A stretch of 6,066 nt of DNA, taken from the NCBI GenBank assembly GCA_016763115.1, contig JAESUL010000155.1, positions 1-6,066 on the forward strand, given 5' to 3'. This document shows positions 4,690 through 6,066 of this stretch, one piece after another. Each line of letters starts with the position of its first letter. Positions within the stretch are counted from its first letter, which is position 1. This stretch comes from Phycisphaerales bacterium. Its GTDB lineage: Bacteria; Planctomycetota; Phycisphaerae; Phycisphaerales; UBA1924. The notes under the pieces are model-generated. The model did not search any database. It saw only the letters and a list, made by a program, of their open reading frames with translations, and was not told where the DNA came from. The translations under genes and the position numbers were made by a program.

Positions 4690-5886
4690 ATGGACCCGAT
4701 AAAGAACCCGTATGCTCCTGGAGCAGGATCACCTCCCCCGGCACTGGCCGGCCGAGAAGCAATGCGAGAAAAAATCCGTATTGCACTCGCTCGAATCCGA
4801 TTGGGCCGATCTGCAAAAAGTGTGATTCTTGTTGGACTCCGCGGTGTTGGGAAAACAGTATTGCTTGACCGGATTAAGGATGACGCAGAAGCGGAGGGGT
4901 TTCATGCCATTCGAATTGAAGCCCCTGAGGATCGATCTCTTCCTGGACTGCTCGCGCCACAACTGAGGATAGTGCTGCTTCAACTCAGCCGAATCGAAAG
5001 AGCGAAAGATAAAGCAAATCGCGCTCTTCGGGCACTTGCAGGATTTGCCACTGCATTGAAGGCTACCTACAACGATGTATCCATCGGCTTAGATTTTGCC
5101 CCCGAAGCCGGGCTTGCAGACAATGGTGATCTTGAGCATGATTTGCAGATTCTTCTTGAAGCATCGGGTGAAGCTGCGAAATCTGCAAACACCGCGCTTG
5201 TTCTGTATATCGACGAGATGCAATACATCCAGGAGAATGAACTCGCGGCTTTGATCACTGCTCTGCACAGGGTTAGCCAGAAACAACTCCCACTCACACT
5301 CGTTGGTGCCGGGCTGCCTCAACTTCCTGGGCGATTTGGTCAGGCCAAGTCGTATGCAGAACGATTATTCGACTTCGAGAGCATTGGCCCACTTAACGAA
5401 GAGGACGCAAAGTATGCTTTGACCAAGCCGGCACAGGATGAAGGTGCAGACTACGAGAGCAACGCGCTTGATCTCATTGTCCATCGAACCCAAGGGTACC
5501 CGTATTTTATTCAGGAATGGGGCAAACATACCTGGGATGCAGCTCAAACTTCACCATTTACAGTTGCCGATGTTGAGAGCGCTTCAGCAACGGCTACTGC
5601 CGCCCTTGACGAAAGCTTTTTCCGTGTTCGATTTGACCGCACAACACCAATCGAGAAACTTTATCTCCGTGCAATGGCAGAACTCGGCCCCGGACCACAC
5701 AGGTCCGGTGACATTGCAGATATGCTCGGAAAAAGAGTCGAGTCGGCTTCACCTGCGCGAAGCAACCTCATTGGCAAGGGTATGGTTTGGAGTCCGTCGC
5801 ATGGCGACACGGCTTTTACGGTGCCCTTGTTTGATCAGTACATGAAACGCACAATGCCCGGTGATGACTGGAAGAGTGCGAAGTAA
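4690..5886 (+). CDS. AAA+/STAND-like P-loop ATPase with C-terminal winged helix
   Basis: A 398-residue cytoplasmic ATP-binding protein of the Orc1/AAA_16-like type. It opens with MDPIKNPYAPGAGSPPPALA followed by GRE, a family opening. Walker A is GLRGVGKT (49-56), Walker B is ALVLYIDEMQ (about 169-178; D175, E176), and the sensor-1 region is LTLVGAGLPQ (about 203-212). A sensor-2-region motif, TQGYPYFIQEWG (267-278), is typical of this family. The last 100 residues look like a winged-helix domain and end with TAFTVPLFDQYMKR. Members occur widely as single genes, and their role is poorly known. ATP-dependent switching or DNA or partner binding is a reasonable expectation, not a demonstrated one. 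I took ATG 4690, not the TTG at 4648, because the family opening begins there and the promoter overlaps the longer version. GC is lower than in the neighbours (48% and 53% in two lines counted, against 62% and 73% in two bactofilin/bioY lines), which hints at separate ancestry. Confidence 0.85.
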   Translation: MDPIKNPYAPGAGSPPPALAGREAMREKIRIALARIRLGRSAKSVILVGLRGVGKTVLLDRIKDDAEAEGFHAIRIEAPEDRSLPGLLAPQLRIVLLQLSRIERAKDKANRALRALAGFATALKATYNDVSIGLDFAPEAGLADNGDLEHDLQILLEASGEAAKSANTALVLYIDEMQYIQENELAALITALHRVSQKQLPLTLVGAGLPQLPGRFGQAKSYAERLFDFESIGPLNEEDAKYALTKPAQDEGADYESNALDLIVHRTQGYPYFIQEWGKHTWDAAQTSPFTVADVESASATATAALDESFFRVRFDRTTPIEKLYLRAMAELGPGPHRSGDIADMLGKRVESASPARSNLIGKGMVWSPSHGDTAFTVPLFDQYMKRTMPGDDWKSAK

Positions 5887-5909
5887 GCTTTGCATAACTC
5901 ACTGTGTTT

Positions 5910-6066
5910 TCAGATTAACCGATCCTCACTCGCGATGCCGTGGGCGGGGGCGGTGTTGAGTTGGATGAGGACTTCGGTTTGGGCTTGTTGGGCTTGGTCG
6001 GGGTCTACGAAGTCGGAGTGGCAGGAGGCTTTTTCGGGGACCCCCTCCGTCTGCGAAGACGCAGAC
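5910..6066 (-). CDS. Hypothetical protein, 3' end only
   Basis: The last 52 codons of a leftward gene that begins right of the window. The stop TGA is at 5910-5912, 23 nt from the ATPase stop, so the two genes converge. The frame contains no ATG, so the start lies outside. Codons end strongly in C (GCC, CTC, ATC, GAC, AAC, ACC), as expected of real coding DNA in a GC-rich genome. The protein reads EGVPEKASCHSDFVDPDQAQ, then QAQTEVLIQLNTAPAHGIAS and EDRLI. It is Gln-rich with a single Cys and no membrane segment. I do not recognise the family. The only base-level oddity is a perfect 7-bp inverted repeat at its far end (6049-6066). Confidence 0.5.
   Translation of the reverse strand, partial: SASSQTEGVPEKASCHSDFVDPDQAQQAQTEVLIQLNTAPAHGIASEDRLI

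Noticed and set aside
1..6066. tRNA, rRNA, CRISPR array or transposase gene
   Set aside because: I looked for these on both strands and saw no cloverleaf, regularly spaced repeats or transposase motifs.

Overview
The window looks like chromosomal DNA from a planctomycete, most likely of the Phycisphaerae type. This is an inference from gene content and was not checked by any search. The clues are a pseudopilin with the FSLIE-type cleavage site, two tandem bactofilins (one with an N-terminal zinc ribbon), the remains of a secreted protein ending in a dockerin-like CPADFN...DCP tail, mostly absent Shine-Dalgarno sites, and short palindromic repeats between genes.

Layout. The left edge (3-296, +) holds the 3' end of an unrecognised gene. 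A palindromic repeat of about 94 bp (306-399) separates it from a long run of seven leftward genes. In transcription order these are bactofilin (3794-4258), zinc-ribbon bactofilin (3080-3727), BioY biotin transporter subunit (2417-3073), DoxX-like membrane protein (1902-2366), pseudopilin (1258-1800), DUF393/DCC1-like thiol oxidoreductase (831-1226), and a frameshifted gene for a small secreted dockerin-like protein (422-778). The first three are tightly spaced and look like one transcription unit. The later ones may have their own promoters.

The divergent intergenic region (4259-4689) has no convincing gene. It holds a purine-rich tract, a second copy of the palindromic repeat (4517-4605) and a strong sigma70-like promoter. 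That promoter drives a rightward AAA+/STAND-like ATPase gene (4690-5886), and its -10 box lies only 5 nt from the ATG, so the mRNA is predicted to be leaderless. The ATPase gene has lower GC than its neighbours in the lines I counted by hand and may be acquired. At the right edge the 3' end of another leftward gene (5910-6066) converges on it.

Functionally, the bactofilins would build a cell-envelope scaffold and BioY would import biotin. DoxX and DUF393 share a thiol/redox flavour, and the pseudopilin belongs to a type II secretion or type IV pilus-like apparatus. Nothing here forms an obvious defence island. The points most worth a second look are the zinc-ribbon bactofilin pair, the BioY substitution at a usually acidic ligand position, the leaderless ATPase, and the two palindromic repeats.
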